Origin: Arthrobacter sp. AZCC_0090
GTDB lineage: Bacteria; Actinomycetota; Actinomycetes; Actinomycetales; Micrococcaceae
DNA length: 64,000 bases
Direction: 5' to 3'
Assembly (NCBI RefSeq): GCF_014207375.1
Contig: NZ_JACHEE010000003.1
Location: 62,001 to 126,000, forward strand
The notes beneath the pieces are model-generated. The model was not told the origin of the DNA, did not search any database, and was given only the letters and a program-made list of their open reading frames with translations. The translations under genes were made by a program, and so were the position numbers. Numbering within the stretch: position 1 is the first letter of the stretch; every line of letters begins with the position of its first letter. Of this stretch, positions 8,773 through 17,022 are shown piece by piece.

Positions 8773-10188
8773 CTAGGGAGCGTCTCCATCTTCCGGCTTC
8801 GGAGCCTCTGGGTTGCTTTCCGTGTTTTCCTCATCCTTCGGAGCGTCGTAGCCACCCTCAAGGAGCTTCTGCAGGGCGTCGTCCACCTCAGTATCGCTCG
8901 CTTCGGCCAGGCGGCGCCGTTCGGTGAAGCCCGTGGGATCGTCCAGATCGTGGGCTGTGGGGAGCAAATCGGGGTGATGCCAGATGGCGTCACGGCCTGC
9001 GATTCCACGTTCATCCTTCAGCGCGGCCCACAGGGTGGCGGCTTCGCGCAGGCGCCGTGGGCGCAGTTCCAGTCCTACCAGTGAGGAGAACGCGTGTTCC
9101 GCGGGTCCTCCGGTGGCGCGGCGTCGACGCACCGTTTCCCGGAGTGCGACGGCGGAGGGCAGCACTTTCTCGGTAGCCGCTGCGGTGAGTTCATCCACCC
9201 AGCCCTCAACAAGCGCCAGGGCCGTTTCGAGTTTCTCCAAGGCCGCCGATTGTTCGGGGGTCCGTTCGGGCGTGAACACGCCTTGGGACAGGGCTTCTTG
9301 GATACCCTCGGGGTTGCCGGGATCGAGATCGCGGGCGAGGTCCTCGACGCGCGACATGTCGATGTGGATGCCGCGCGCATAGGCCTCGATGGCGCCGAGG
9401 AGGTGGCCCCTCAGCCAAGGAACCTGCACGAACAGGCGGGCATGCGCGGCTTCGCGGACGGCGAGGAACAGCCGGACATCGTTCTCCGGGATGCTCAGGC
9501 CTTCGCCGAATTTGGCCACATTGGCCGGTAGCAGGGCCATTTCGAGATCGGCGAGCGGAACACCGATATCGGTTGAACTGACTACCTCGGCGGACAGGGC
9601 GCCGATCGCCTGGCCCAGTTGCATGCCGAAGATGGCTCCGCCCATGTTCTGCAACATGGAGGAGGTGCCACCCATCATGGCCTTCATTTCTTCCGGCATC
9701 TGCTGGGTCAATGCGTCCGAGAGCGCGTTGGCGATGCTGTTGGCAACCGGCTCGGTGAGCCGTTTCCACGTGGCCAGGGTGGCTTCTACCCATTCGGCGC
9801 GGGACCAGGCACGGCCGATCAGGCCCGTTGCTTGAAGGTCGGTGACCTGATCCAACCAGAGTTCCGCTAGCCGTAGCGCCTCGTCGACTTCGCGGGTCTG
9901 CAGGGCGTTCACCGACGGATCCGTGCTGGCAGCGGCGACGCGGCGGGCGTTTTCGTGGGCGAGCTGCCAATTGACAGGGCCCTCGGACGTGGAGCTCATC
10001 ATGGCCTGCACTTGGGCAAACATTTGTTGCAGCATATTGGGGTCGTTCGGCAGCCCCGCGGCCTTCGCCAATTCGGCGGGGTCGATGTTGCCCATGCCTT
10101 GCCCGCCCATCAGGTTCTTCAGCATTTCTGCCAGGGGATCCTGGGGTGAATCGTCTCCATTGGAGGGGGTATTGGGGTTGGAGGTCAT
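8773..10188 (-). CDS. DUF2342-type predicted zinc-dependent metalloprotease
   Basis: The 471-residue protein resembles the actinobacterial DUF2342 family, often labelled coenzyme F420-associated hydrolase or zinc-dependent metalloprotease (Rv3195-like). The N-terminus is Met/Gln-rich (LMGGQGMGNIDP). A conserved central stretch reads FGMQLGQAIGALSAEVVSSTDIGVPL. The presumed metal site is VREAAHARLFVQVPWL near residue 244, an EAAH rather than a canonical HExxH. The acidic C-terminal tail is probably disordered. It is divergent from the PDZ-Lon gene and convergent with the YgjP-like gene, as in the mycobacterial neighbourhood I recall. Biochemical role is unproven. Confidence 0.78.
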   Translation of the reverse strand: MTSNPNTPSNGDDSPQDPLAEMLKNLMGGQGMGNIDPAELAKAAGLPNDPNMLQQMFAQVQAMMSSTSEGPVNWQLAHENARRVAAASTDPSVNALQTREVDEALRLAELWLDQVTDLQATGLIGRAWSRAEWVEATLATWKRLTEPVANSIANALSDALTQQMPEEMKAMMGGTSSMLQNMGGAIFGMQLGQAIGALSAEVVSSTDIGVPLADLEMALLPANVAKFGEGLSIPENDVRLFLAVREAAHARLFVQVPWLRGHLLGAIEAYARGIHIDMSRVEDLARDLDPGNPEGIQEALSQGVFTPERTPEQSAALEKLETALALVEGWVDELTAAATEKVLPSAVALRETVRRRRATGGPAEHAFSSLVGLELRPRRLREAATLWAALKDERGIAGRDAIWHHPDLLPTAHDLDDPTGFTERRRLAEASDTEVDDALQKLLEGGYDAPKDEENTESNPEAPKPEDGDAP

Positions 10189-10310
10189 GGTGCCGCCGAT
10201 CGTCGATGTGACTGGTGATCACTTTCAAGGTACCGCGATGCCCGGGGGCTGTCTGCCTCAGGAACGCGTCGTTCGCTCTAGGCAAAGCACGCCTGGCGGG
10301 CACAGCAAGT

Positions 10311-10347
10311 AGGGTGGATCGTTGGTATGTTTATTGGCCTCCACCCT
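10311..10347. promoter_or_regulatory. 8-bp inverted repeat in the divergent promoter region
   Basis: AGGGTGGA (10311-10318) and TCCACCCT (10340-10347) are perfect inverted arms 21 bases apart, midway between the DUF2342 gene and the PDZ-Lon gene. TAGGGT at 10310-10315 looks like an actinobacterial -10 box, so the arm would overlap a promoter. It could be an operator or an mRNA hairpin; no regulator is identifiable. Confidence 0.35.
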
Positions 10348-10401
10348 GAGGGGCCGAAACGGTAGCGTTAGGCACAGGTTCCTGCGCGGAGAGGCCTTTC
10401 A

Positions 10402-11616
10402 TTGACTAGTTTGCCGAGTCCCGGAGCGTCCGGGGAACCCGGACAGCCCCTCGGCCCCTCCCGCCCGCACGAAGCCCCGACGTCGCACGACCCTTCGCAG
10501 GCGCAAGAAGCGGAATCGCGGGAGCCGGAGCAGGATCAGCCCCATGCGCCGGAGCGGTCCCGGCGGCGCGACGGTCGGTACTTCGCCATGCTGGTCTCCG
10601 GTGCCCTGACCATCGTGTTGGGAGTGGCCGCCGCTGCCCTCCCCGTTCCTTACGTGGTGGAATCGCCGGGGCCGACGTTCAACACCCTGGGCACAGACCA
10701 CAACAAACCGGTCATTAGCATCACTGGCCATCAGACCTTCCCCGCCAAAGGAAACCTGGACCTGACCACCGTGTACATCAACGGTGGCCCCAATGGACCG
10801 GTGAGTATTTTCGAAGCGTTCCAGGCCTGGCTGGATGGTTCCAAAGCCGTGTACCCCGAGGAACTGCTCTACCCGAAAGGCGTCACCAAGCAGCAGTCCG
10901 AACAGGAAAGCGCGCTTGCCATGACCACCTCGCAAGAGAATGCGGTTGCTTCGGCGCTCCATGAAGAGAACATTCCGTACCAGCAGAAACTTGAAGTCGC
11001 AGGTTTGTCCGACGGCTCGGCCTCCGAAGGCAAACTCCAAACCGGAGACGTTTTTACCTCGATCAACGGCAAGGCCGTCACGTCCCTCAACGTCATCCAA
11101 ACCGCACTGGCCGACGGCGCGGGCGCGCCTGCCGTCGTCGTCGTCGATCGCAAGGGCACACCGGTGACCGTGAACATCGCGCCGGGTAAAAGTTCAAACG
11201 GCCGTTACATCCTCGGAGTGATGCTGCAGTACAAGTTCACCTTCCCGTTCGACGTCAAGATCTCCTTGGACCAGGTGGGAGGACCGAGCGCCGGCATGAT
11301 GTTTGCCCTGGGAATCATCGACAGCATCACTCCCGGAGACCTCACGGGTGGCAAGCATGTGGCCGGAACCGGAACGATTTCGCCCGACGGCACCGTGGGA
11401 CCTATTGGCGGAATCGCCCAGAAAATGCGGGGAGCCCGTAACGGAGGCGCCACGCTTTTCCTCGCGCCGGCAGCCAATTGCGACGAAGTCGTGGGGCATA
11501 TTCCGGATGGCCTGCAAGTGGTCAAAGTGGGGAACCTGGCGGAAGCAAAGTCGGCCGTGGAACGACTCGCCTCTGGACAGGACATGTCCCGGCTTTCGGC
11601 TTGCTCCAACAACTAG
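10402..11616 (+). CDS. Membrane-anchored PDZ / Lon-type (S16) protease
   Basis: A 404-residue Rv3194c-like protein. The order is an acidic, Pro-rich cytoplasmic N-terminus, one membrane helix near residues 57-84 (MLVSGALTIVLGVAAAALPVPYVV), a PDZ-like domain near 190-265 and a Lon-type proteolytic domain. The catalytic dyad is visible: Ser296 in GGPSAGMMFALGIID and Lys341 in GPIGGIAQKMRGA. There is no AAA+ ATPase domain, so it is a membrane-tethered, ATP-independent S16 relative. The TTG start at 10402 has GGAGAGG about seven bases upstream. UPF0182 follows 133 bp downstream on the same strand. Confidence 0.88.
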   Translation: MTSLPSPGASGEPGQPLGPSRPHEAPTSHDPSQAQEAESREPEQDQPHAPERSRRRDGRYFAMLVSGALTIVLGVAAAALPVPYVVESPGPTFNTLGTDHNKPVISITGHQTFPAKGNLDLTTVYINGGPNGPVSIFEAFQAWLDGSKAVYPEELLYPKGVTKQQSEQESALAMTTSQENAVASALHEENIPYQQKLEVAGLSDGSASEGKLQTGDVFTSINGKAVTSLNVIQTALADGAGAPAVVVVDRKGTPVTVNIAPGKSSNGRYILGVMLQYKFTFPFDVKISLDQVGGPSAGMMFALGIIDSITPGDLTGGKHVAGTGTISPDGTVGPIGGIAQKMRGARNGGATLFLAPAANCDEVVGHIPDGLQVVKVGNLAEAKSAVERLASGQDMSRLSACSNN

Positions 11617-11749
11617 ACTGACGATGGAACTTAGCTCCACCGCCACTCGTGGCACATATGACGGCCTCCGCCATCAGAACCAGGCACCGGGGCCGACGAA
11701 CACACGCACTGATGACAATTAACTGACGACCAGCTATGAGGTACCGAGT

Positions 11750-14746
11750 TTGTCCCGTCCAGCCAGCACCAACCCGCCCGGAAGACCGCCGCTGAGACGG
11801 GGTGCCCTGACACCTACCCTGATCGTCGTGGCCGTCGTCGTGGTGGGATTCATCTTCTTTGCCAATGTATGGACCGACGTCCTCTGGTATCAGCAGCTGG
11901 GCTTCTTCGAAGTGTATTTCCGGGAGAATCTTTCCCGGATCCTTGTCTTCCTGGCCGGCTTCGCCTTGATGTTCGTTGGAGTCTTCTATGCGATCCGCGT
12001 CGCTTACCACGCGCGGCCCGTCTATGCCCCGGACTCCGAGGCCAGGGACAACATGAACCGGTACCAGGCCCAGCTTGAACCGGTGCGCCGTGTGGTCATG
12101 ATCGGCGTCCCCGTGCTCTTCGGACTGTTTGCCGGAAGTGCTGCTGCGAGCCAATGGCAGAAAGTCCTCCTGTTCTTCAACCAGGTACCGTTCGGCCAGA
12201 CTGACCCGCAGTTCGGCCTGGACATCAGCTTCTACCTCATGACTTTGCCGTTCCTTGGATTTGTCACGGGCTTCCTGATGAGCGTTGTGGTGGTTGCCGG
12301 AATCGCCGGAATCCTGACGCATTACCTTTACGGCAGCATCAGGCTCATGGAGCGCGGGATCTTCACGAGCCGCGCCGCGCAGATCCACCTGGCCGTGACC
12401 GGCGCCGTTTTCCTGCTGCTTCTTGGGGCCAACTTCTGGCTGGACGTCTACAGCACCGTTCAAAACAATGGCGGACACTGGGCGGGCGCCCTTTACACGG
12501 ACGTCAACGCCGTCATCCCCACGAAGACCATCCTCGCAGTTGCCGCTGGCCTGGTGGCCGTCCTCTTCATCGTGGCCGCCGTGATCGGCCGTTGGCGCCT
12601 TCCAGTCATCGGAACTGCGATGCTGATTATCACGTCAATCCTGGCTGGCGGCGTCTACCCGTGGGTCATCCAGCAGTTCCAAGTCCGCCCCTCGGAGCAA
12701 ACGCTGGAAAACAAGTACATCGATCGCAACATTGCGATGACCCGGGCTGCCTACGGTTTGGACCAGATCAAGGTTTCCCCTTACAACGCCACAACGGACG
12801 CCAAGACCGGCGCTCTTGCCAAGGATGCACAGACGGCTGCCAATATCCGTTTGCTCGACCCGAACCTTGTCTCTTCAGCGTTTTCCCAGTTGGAGCAGTA
12901 CCGTCCGTATTACCAATTCCCCAAGGCCTTGAACGTTGACAGGTACACGGTGAACGGCAAGACCCAGGACACCGTGATTGCTGTCCGCGAATTGAACCAG
13001 GACGGGCTGAACGCCAGCCAGCAAACCTGGGTCAACCGGCACATCGTCTACACGCACGGTTACGGCGTAGTGGCCGCCAAGGGCAATACGTTCACGGTCG
13101 ACGGCAAGCCGGACTTCCTGCTGTCCGGTATTCCGTCAATGGGTACCCTCGGCAGCGATACGAGCTACCAGCCCCGTATCTACTTCGGCGAAGATTCGCC
13201 GGACTACTCGGTGGTCGGCGCCCCGGACGGCGCCCAGCACCGTGAACAGGACCGTCCGGCCGGCAAGGACACTTCGACTGAAACGCAGTACACGTTCACC
13301 GGCAACGGTGGCCCGAATGTAGGCAATTGGTTCAACCGCCTTCTGTACTCCATCAAGTTCCAGTCCTCGGATCTGTTGCTGTCTGACGGCGTCAACGAGA
13401 AGTCCCAGATCCTCTATGACCGCACTCCGCGTGAACGCGTGGAAAAGGTTGCTCCCTACCTGACCGTGGACGGCAGCGCCTATCCCGCAGTGGTCGATGG
13501 CCGTGTGAAATGGATCGTGGACGGTTACACCACCAGCCAGTATTTCCCGTACTCCCAGCAGCAGCAGTTGCAGAACGCTACGGCTGACTCGCAGACGACC
13601 TCTGGACGCACTGCCGCCCTGCCGAACAGCACCGTCAACTACATCAGGAACTCGGTCAAGGCCACTGTTGACGCCTACGACGGATCGGTGACCTTGTACG
13701 CCTGGGATGACCAGGACCCCATCCTGAAAGCATGGGAGAAGATCTTCCCGAGCACCATCAAGCCGTACTCGGAAATGTCGGGACAACTGATGAGCCACGT
13801 CCGCTACCCGGAAGACTTGTTCAAAGTCCAGCGTGAACTGCTTGGGCGTTACCACGTCACCAACGCGGACAGCTTCTACCAGAACAACGATGCGTGGAGC
13901 GTTCCGAACGATCCCACGGTCACGGATCCCGTCCGGCAGCCTCCGTTCTACATGTCCCTGCAGATGCCCGATCAGACCAAGCCGGCCTTCCAGCTGACGT
14001 CGTCATTCATCCCGCAGGTAGTCAACGGGAACGCCCGGAACATCCTGTATGGCTTCTTGGCAGCGGATTCCGACGCCGGTAGCCAGAAAGGGGTGAAGGC
14101 TGACACCTACGGGCAGCTGCGCTTGCTGCAGTTGCCCACGGACACCCAGGTTCCAGGACCAGGCCAGGCCCAGAACAAGTTCAACTCCGATCCTGAAGTG
14201 TCGCGGGAACTCAACCTGCTGAGACAAGGCGCCTCGGACGTGCTCAACGGCAACCTTTTGACATTGCCAGTGGGCGGGGGCCTGCTCTATGTCCAGCCGG
14301 TGTATCTGAAATCGACGGGTGAGACCTCATATCCGACGCTTCAGAGGGTGCTGGTGGCCTTCGGTGACAAGGTCGGCTTTGCTCCGACGCTCGACGCCGC
14401 GTTGAAGATCCTGTTCGGGGGCGACTCCGGGGCCTCAGCGGGGGACTCGGCCAACAACGGCCAGACGCCCACCACTCCGGGGGCTAGCACTCCACCGGCC
14501 ACCGCGGATGCCCAGGCCCAGCTGAAGGCTGCACTGGATGAAGCCAACAAGGCAATCCAGGACGGCCAGGCTGCGCTGGCCAAGGGTGACTTCGCCGGCT
14601 ACGGCGCACAGCAGAACATTCTGTCCGCCGCACTGAAGAAGGCGCTCGACGCCGAATCCCGGCTCGGTGTTACCCCGGCGCCGTCGGCCAGCGCGACGCC
14701 GTCACCGTCGCCGTCGTCGACGTCGTCACCCTCGCCGAGCAAGTAG
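11750..14746 (+). CDS. UPF0182 family large membrane protein
   Basis: A 998-residue protein of the UPF0182 family (Rv3193c-like), function unknown. About seven membrane helices lie in the first ~310 residues, beginning [21 protein letters not shown] large extracytoplasmic region follows, with family stretches such as [24 protein letters not shown]-like [14 protein letters not shown], and [12 protein letters not shown]. The last ~130 residues are a Gly/Ala/Thr linker, a coiled-coil-like segment ([20 protein letters not shown]) and a Ser/Pro-rich end. The TTG start at 11750 has TGAGGT upstream at proper spacing. A strong terminator follows at 14791-14830. Confidence 0.9.
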   Translation: MSRPASTNPPGRPPLRRGALTPTLIVVAVVVVGFIFFANVWTDVLWYQQLGFFEVYFRENLSRILVFLAGFALMFVGVFYAIRVAYHARPVYAPDSEARDNMNRYQAQLEPVRRVVMIGVPVLFGLFAGSAAASQWQKVLLFFNQVPFGQTDPQFGLDISFYLMTLPFLGFVTGFLMSVVVVAGIAGILTHYLYGSIRLMERGIFTSRAAQIHLAVTGAVFLLLLGANFWLDVYSTVQNNGGHWAGALYTDVNAVIPTKTILAVAAGLVAVLFIVAAVIGRWRLPVIGTAMLIITSILAGGVYPWVIQQFQVRPSEQTLENKYIDRNIAMTRAAYGLDQIKVSPYNATTDAKTGALAKDAQTAANIRLLDPNLVSSAFSQLEQYRPYYQFPKALNVDRYTVNGKTQDTVIAVRELNQDGLNASQQTWVNRHIVYTHGYGVVAAKGNTFTVDGKPDFLLSGIPSMGTLGSDTSYQPRIYFGEDSPDYSVVGAPDGAQHREQDRPAGKDTSTETQYTFTGNGGPNVGNWFNRLLYSIKFQSSDLLLSDGVNEKSQILYDRTPRERVEKVAPYLTVDGSAYPAVVDGRVKWIVDGYTTSQYFPYSQQQQLQNATADSQTTSGRTAALPNSTVNYIRNSVKATVDAYDGSVTLYAWDDQDPILKAWEKIFPSTIKPYSEMSGQLMSHVRYPEDLFKVQRELLGRYHVTNADSFYQNNDAWSVPNDPTVTDPVRQPPFYMSLQMPDQTKPAFQLTSSFIPQVVNGNARNILYGFLAADSDAGSQKGVKADTYGQLRLLQLPTDTQVPGPGQAQNKFNSDPEVSRELNLLRQGASDVLNGNLLTLPVGGGLLYVQPVYLKSTGETSYPTLQRVLVAFGDKVGFAPTLDAALKILFGGDSGASAGDSANNGQTPTTPGASTPPATADAQAQLKAALDEANKAIQDGQAALAKGDFAGYGAQQNILSAALKKALDAESRLGVTPAPSASATPSPSPSSTSSPSPSK

Positions 14747-14790
14747 GCGATCTCCAGCTGGCTGATGTCTGCCTAGCTGGGGGAGCGTTA

Positions 14791-14830
14791 GAAAACCGGG
14801 CCAGCCCAGACAAGGGCTGGCCCGGTTTTC
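14791..14830 (+). terminator. Rho-independent terminator after UPF0182
   Basis: A perfect 17-bp stem (14791-14807 with 14814-14830; arm GAAAACCGGGCCAGCCC) with a six-base loop, followed by CCTTTTGTT. It separates the UPF0182 transcript from the tRNA genes. Confidence 0.88.
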
Positions 14831-14949
14831 CCTTTTGTTCTGGGGGCCTGGCCGCTTGTTCTGGTGGCGTCGCCGAGATGCTCGGTCCGGTTTGGTGCCG
14901 CCGGCGGACCGCCGGCGGGTCAGGGAGACGGAGGTCACGTCGTTTGGAT

Positions 14950-14978
14950 TTGGCCTGACATTCACCGGCAGGTAAAGT
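14950..14978 (+). promoter_or_regulatory. Candidate promoter for the first initiator tRNA
   Basis: TTGGCC (14950-14955) and TAAAGT (14973-14978) are separated by 17 bases. The -10 box ends 11 bases before the mature tRNA start. The second copy has TAGAGT at 15204-15209, also 11 bases before the tRNA, but no clear -35 box. Confidence 0.5.
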
Positions 14979-14989
14979 AGTTCTTGCGA

Positions 14990-15063
14990 CGCGGGGTGGA
15001 GCAGTTCGGTAGCTCGCTGGGCTCATAACCCAGAGGTCACAGGTTCAAATCCTGTCCCCGCAA
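14990..15063 (+). tRNA. Initiator tRNA-fMet (CAT), copy 1, no encoded CCA
   Basis: A full cloverleaf reads from the sequence. The acceptor is CGCGGGG/CCCCGCA with a C1-A72 mismatch, the anticodon stem has GGG/CCC around CTCATAA, and the T arm is ACAGG TTCAAAT CCTGT. The 1-72 mismatch and three G-C pairs are the hallmarks of bacterial initiator tRNA. The discriminator A (15063) is followed by CTGG, so the CCA end must be added enzymatically. Confidence 0.96.
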
Positions 15064-15070
15064 CTGGAGA

Positions 15071-15108
15071 AAAGATCCGGCACAGTGGAAACACTGTGCC
15101 GGATCTTT
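15071..15108 (+). terminator. Terminator after initiator tRNA copy 1
   Basis: Perfect 17-bp stem (15071-15087 with 15092-15108; arm AAAGATCCGGCACAGTG), GAAA tetraloop, then a T-rich tail. Confidence 0.93.
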
Positions 15109-15220
15109 TTGTTTTTCGCCGCTTCCGTGGGGTGGAATGCGGGGTATTCGTCAACGTGCCGCAGCCCATACCTGAGTGGTCGGGGGCACCCCTGAATGTG
15201 GGGTAGAGTTGATTCTGCGA

Positions 15221-15294
15221 CGCGGGGTGGAGCAGTTCGGTAGCTCGCTGGGCTCATAACCCAGAGGTCACAGGTTCAAATCCTGTCCCCGCAA
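15221..15294 (+). tRNA. Initiator tRNA-fMet (CAT), copy 2, CCA encoded
   Basis: The 74-base sequence is identical to copy 1, including the C1-A72 mismatch and GGG/CCC anticodon stem. Here the discriminator A at 15294 is followed by an encoded CCA (15295-15297). It lies 157 bases after copy 1 and has its own -10-like TAGAGT upstream and its own terminator. Confidence 0.96.
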
Positions 15295-15303
15295 CCAAAT
15301 ACA

Positions 15304-15337
15304 CAAAAGAGTCCGCCCATGAGGGCGGACTCTTTTG
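15304..15337 (+). terminator. Terminator after initiator tRNA copy 2
   Basis: Perfect 15-bp stem (15304-15318 with 15323-15337; arm CAAAAGAGTCCGCCC) and ATGA loop, followed by TTTTGCC. Confidence 0.9.
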
Positions 15338-15587
15338 TTTTGCCTCGCTGGCTACGGCCGAAAAGCGCCTGCTCCATCGTGCAGTAGCGGTAGCGGCGAC
15401 GGTAGCGCCGAGCCCGGCAAGAGGTCTTGGCCAAGGTCCTGGTGGCCATGCCAGTTGAACCATTCGCAACGGGGCTTACACCTAGACGGGTGGCGAACCA
15501 CACCTAGATTGCCGAAAAATTCACCTGTTTCGGGCAAAACTGCACGGGGATTGGCCCCTTCCACCACCTAGAGACGAAAAAGCCGGG
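15338..15587 (+). promoter_or_regulatory. Upstream region of the peptide-ABC-protease operon with CACCTAGA repeats
   Basis: No convincing gene lies between the tRNA terminator and the peptide gene. Three copies of CACCTAGA occur on the + strand at 15479-15486, 15501-15508 and 15565-15572. The first two are exactly 22 bases apart, on the same helical face, and both extend to ACACCTAGA. This looks like an operator array for the downstream operon. I cannot assign a -35/-10 pair confidently. Confidence 0.45.
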
Positions 15588-15654
15588 CTATTTTCTTGGC
15601 GGGGGAACAAAGATTCATCGCTGGACTTTCCCCTCCGCCAGTTCAAGAAAATAG
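15588..15654 (+). promoter_or_regulatory. Long hairpin in the leader, ending at the ribosome binding site
   Basis: CTATTTTCT (15588-15596) pairs with AGAAAATAG (15646-15654). Inside it TGGCGG (15597-15602) pairs with CCGCCA (15635-15640), and GGGAA (15603-15607) with TTCCC (15628-15632), around a 20-base loop. The 3' arm runs into the first bases of the AGGAGG ribosome binding site (15653-15658). There is no T-tract, so it is not a terminator. It could be a translational control element. Confidence 0.55.
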
Positions 15655-15664
15655 GAGGAAATCG

Positions 15665-15910
15665 ATGCAAAAACTCTCAACGCTATTGCTTACGGCTCCG
15701 TTGCTCATGCGGCAACAGGCTGCGGATTCGATGGGACGGCGCCAGAATGACGCCGTCTGGTTCCTGATCATTATCCCGATTGCCGCCATCATCTTCATGG
15801 GGCTGGTCGCCGCCTGGTTCTGGTATTGCCAGCAGCGCGGAGCCTGGCCGGCAATGGACATGCCGAGCTGGGAATCCGGGGGAACCTGGAAGCTTTACTG
15901 CCGGGCCTAG
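15665..15910 (+). CDS. 81-residue Trp/Cys-rich single-pass membrane peptide
   Basis: I do not recognise the family. The ATG at 15665 has an ideal AGGAGG six bases upstream; the frame is open to 15596, but that extension looks non-coding. The N-terminus is MQKLSTLLLTAPLLMRQQ, then a polar stretch (DSMGRRQND) and one membrane helix near residues 31-54. After the helix comes a 27-residue tail that begins at Cys55 and has Cys79 near its end, with Trp at 61, 69 and 75. It is the first gene of a tightly packed operon with an ABC transporter and an M50-like protease, gap 12 bp to the ATPase. This suggests a peptide precursor or a small transporter component; the first idea is inference. Confidence 0.68.
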   Translation: MQKLSTLLLTAPLLMRQQAADSMGRRQNDAVWFLIIIPIAAIIFMGLVAAWFWYCQQRGAWPAMDMPSWESGGTWKLYCRA

Positions 15911-15922
15911 ATCAACGCAACA

Positions 15923-16732
15923 GTGAATGAACCATTGAAATCTGTGCATTTCACCTGCAGGGTCGAGGAGCTCGGAAAGGACTATGGAACGGTACAAGCC
16001 GTGCGGGACATCTCGTTCGAGCTGGTACCCGGAGAAGTCTTCGGCCTCCTCGGCCCAAACGGGTCCGGTAAATCCACCACACTCCACATCCTCACGGGTC
16101 TGCTGGAAGCGAGCAGGGGCAGTGTTGAAGTCAACGGCGTCCCCATCGAGGACAAGGAATCCCGGCAAGTCATCGGGTTCGCACCCGATGACTTGCCGTT
16201 GCCTTTGTCCTTGACTGGCACTGAATACCTGGATTTTCATCATCGGCTCCGGAAGCGTGACGATCGGGACGTTGCCGCCCAGTTGGCCGATGCGCTCGGC
16301 CTCGAGGAGGCTCTTGGACGATCCATCAGCGGATATTCGCATGGCATGAAGCGGAAGCTGCAGTTGATCGCCGCCGTCATGCATTCCCCGGAACTCCTCA
16401 TCCTCGACGAACCGTTCCGCGGGCTCGACCCGGAAGCGGCAGCCGTGCTTCGAGATTTGCTGGGGATGTTCGCCGGGGCCGGTGGCTCCGTACTGATCGC
16501 CACACACGACATGCTGCGGGCCGAGCTCGACTGTGACAGGGTGATGATCCTTCACAACGGGGAGCAGGCGGCATTGGGCAGCCCCTCCGGTCTTCGGGAA
16601 GCCTACGGAGGGCTCGCATCGCTTGAAGCAGTCTTCCTTCAGGCAACGAAACTTGACGAGTTCCAGGCGCAGCGCCGGGAACAACTACAGGCGGCGCTCC
16701 GCGTTGACCGGCTCGAGGAGGGACCTCAATGA
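15923..16732 (+). CDS. ABC transporter ATP-binding protein
   Basis: A 269-residue ABC ATPase of the ABC-2 exporter type. Walker A GPNGSGKS is at about residues 44-51. The Q-loop region reads IGFAPDDLPLPLSLTG, an Asp-rich variant. The signature is SGYSHGMKRKLQL, Walker B is LLILDEP near 157, and the switch His is in ATHD. The GTG start at 15923 has no strong ribosome binding site, so it probably depends on translation of the peptide gene 12 bp upstream. It overlaps the next gene by four bases (ATGA). With the two membrane proteins that follow it should form one exporter or immunity pump. Confidence 0.88.
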   Translation: MNEPLKSVHFTCRVEELGKDYGTVQAVRDISFELVPGEVFGLLGPNGSGKSTTLHILTGLLEASRGSVEVNGVPIEDKESRQVIGFAPDDLPLPLSLTGTEYLDFHHRLRKRDDRDVAAQLADALGLEEALGRSISGYSHGMKRKLQLIAAVMHSPELLILDEPFRGLDPEAAAVLRDLLGMFAGAGGSVLIATHDMLRAELDCDRVMILHNGEQAALGSPSGLREAYGGLASLEAVFLQATKLDEFQAQRREQLQAALRVDRLEEGPQ

Positions 16733-17022
16733 ACAAGACGTCGAAAATTGTTGGCGCAGCCCTAGGCGGAGTGGCCGGGGGAATGGCCCTGGCGTTCATT
16801 CTGTGCGTGGCCACGAGCGTGATCGCCATTTCGACGGGCTCCCCGGCGACCCTGCCAGGTCTATTCAGTGCGACCGCTGGAACCGAAAACGGGGCACTGG
16901 CCCTGGAATTCCAGCCCAACTTCGCCGGAATCGTCGTGGTCATCGCGTTGTCGGTGCTTGTTAGTGTGGTGATGGCAGTGCGAAGCGGCAACGCATCGCC
17001 GGGACCCTCAGGACACAACTAG
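16729..17022 (+). CDS. 97-residue two-helix membrane protein of the ABC operon
   Basis: The protein has an N-terminal hydrophobic helix (IVGAALGGVAGGMALAFILCVATSVIAI) and a second near residues 65-85 (FAGIVVVIALSVLVSVVMAV), joined by a short Gly/Thr-rich loop. Its ATG overlaps the ATPase stop (ATGA) and its stop shares a base with the permease GTG, so it is an integral part of the operon. I do not recognise a family. Possible roles are an accessory transporter subunit or an immunity protein. Confidence 0.7.
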   Translation: MNKTSKIVGAALGGVAGGMALAFILCVATSVIAISTGSPATLPGLFSATAGTENGALALEFQPNFAGIVVVIALSVLVSVVMAVRSGNASPGPSGHN

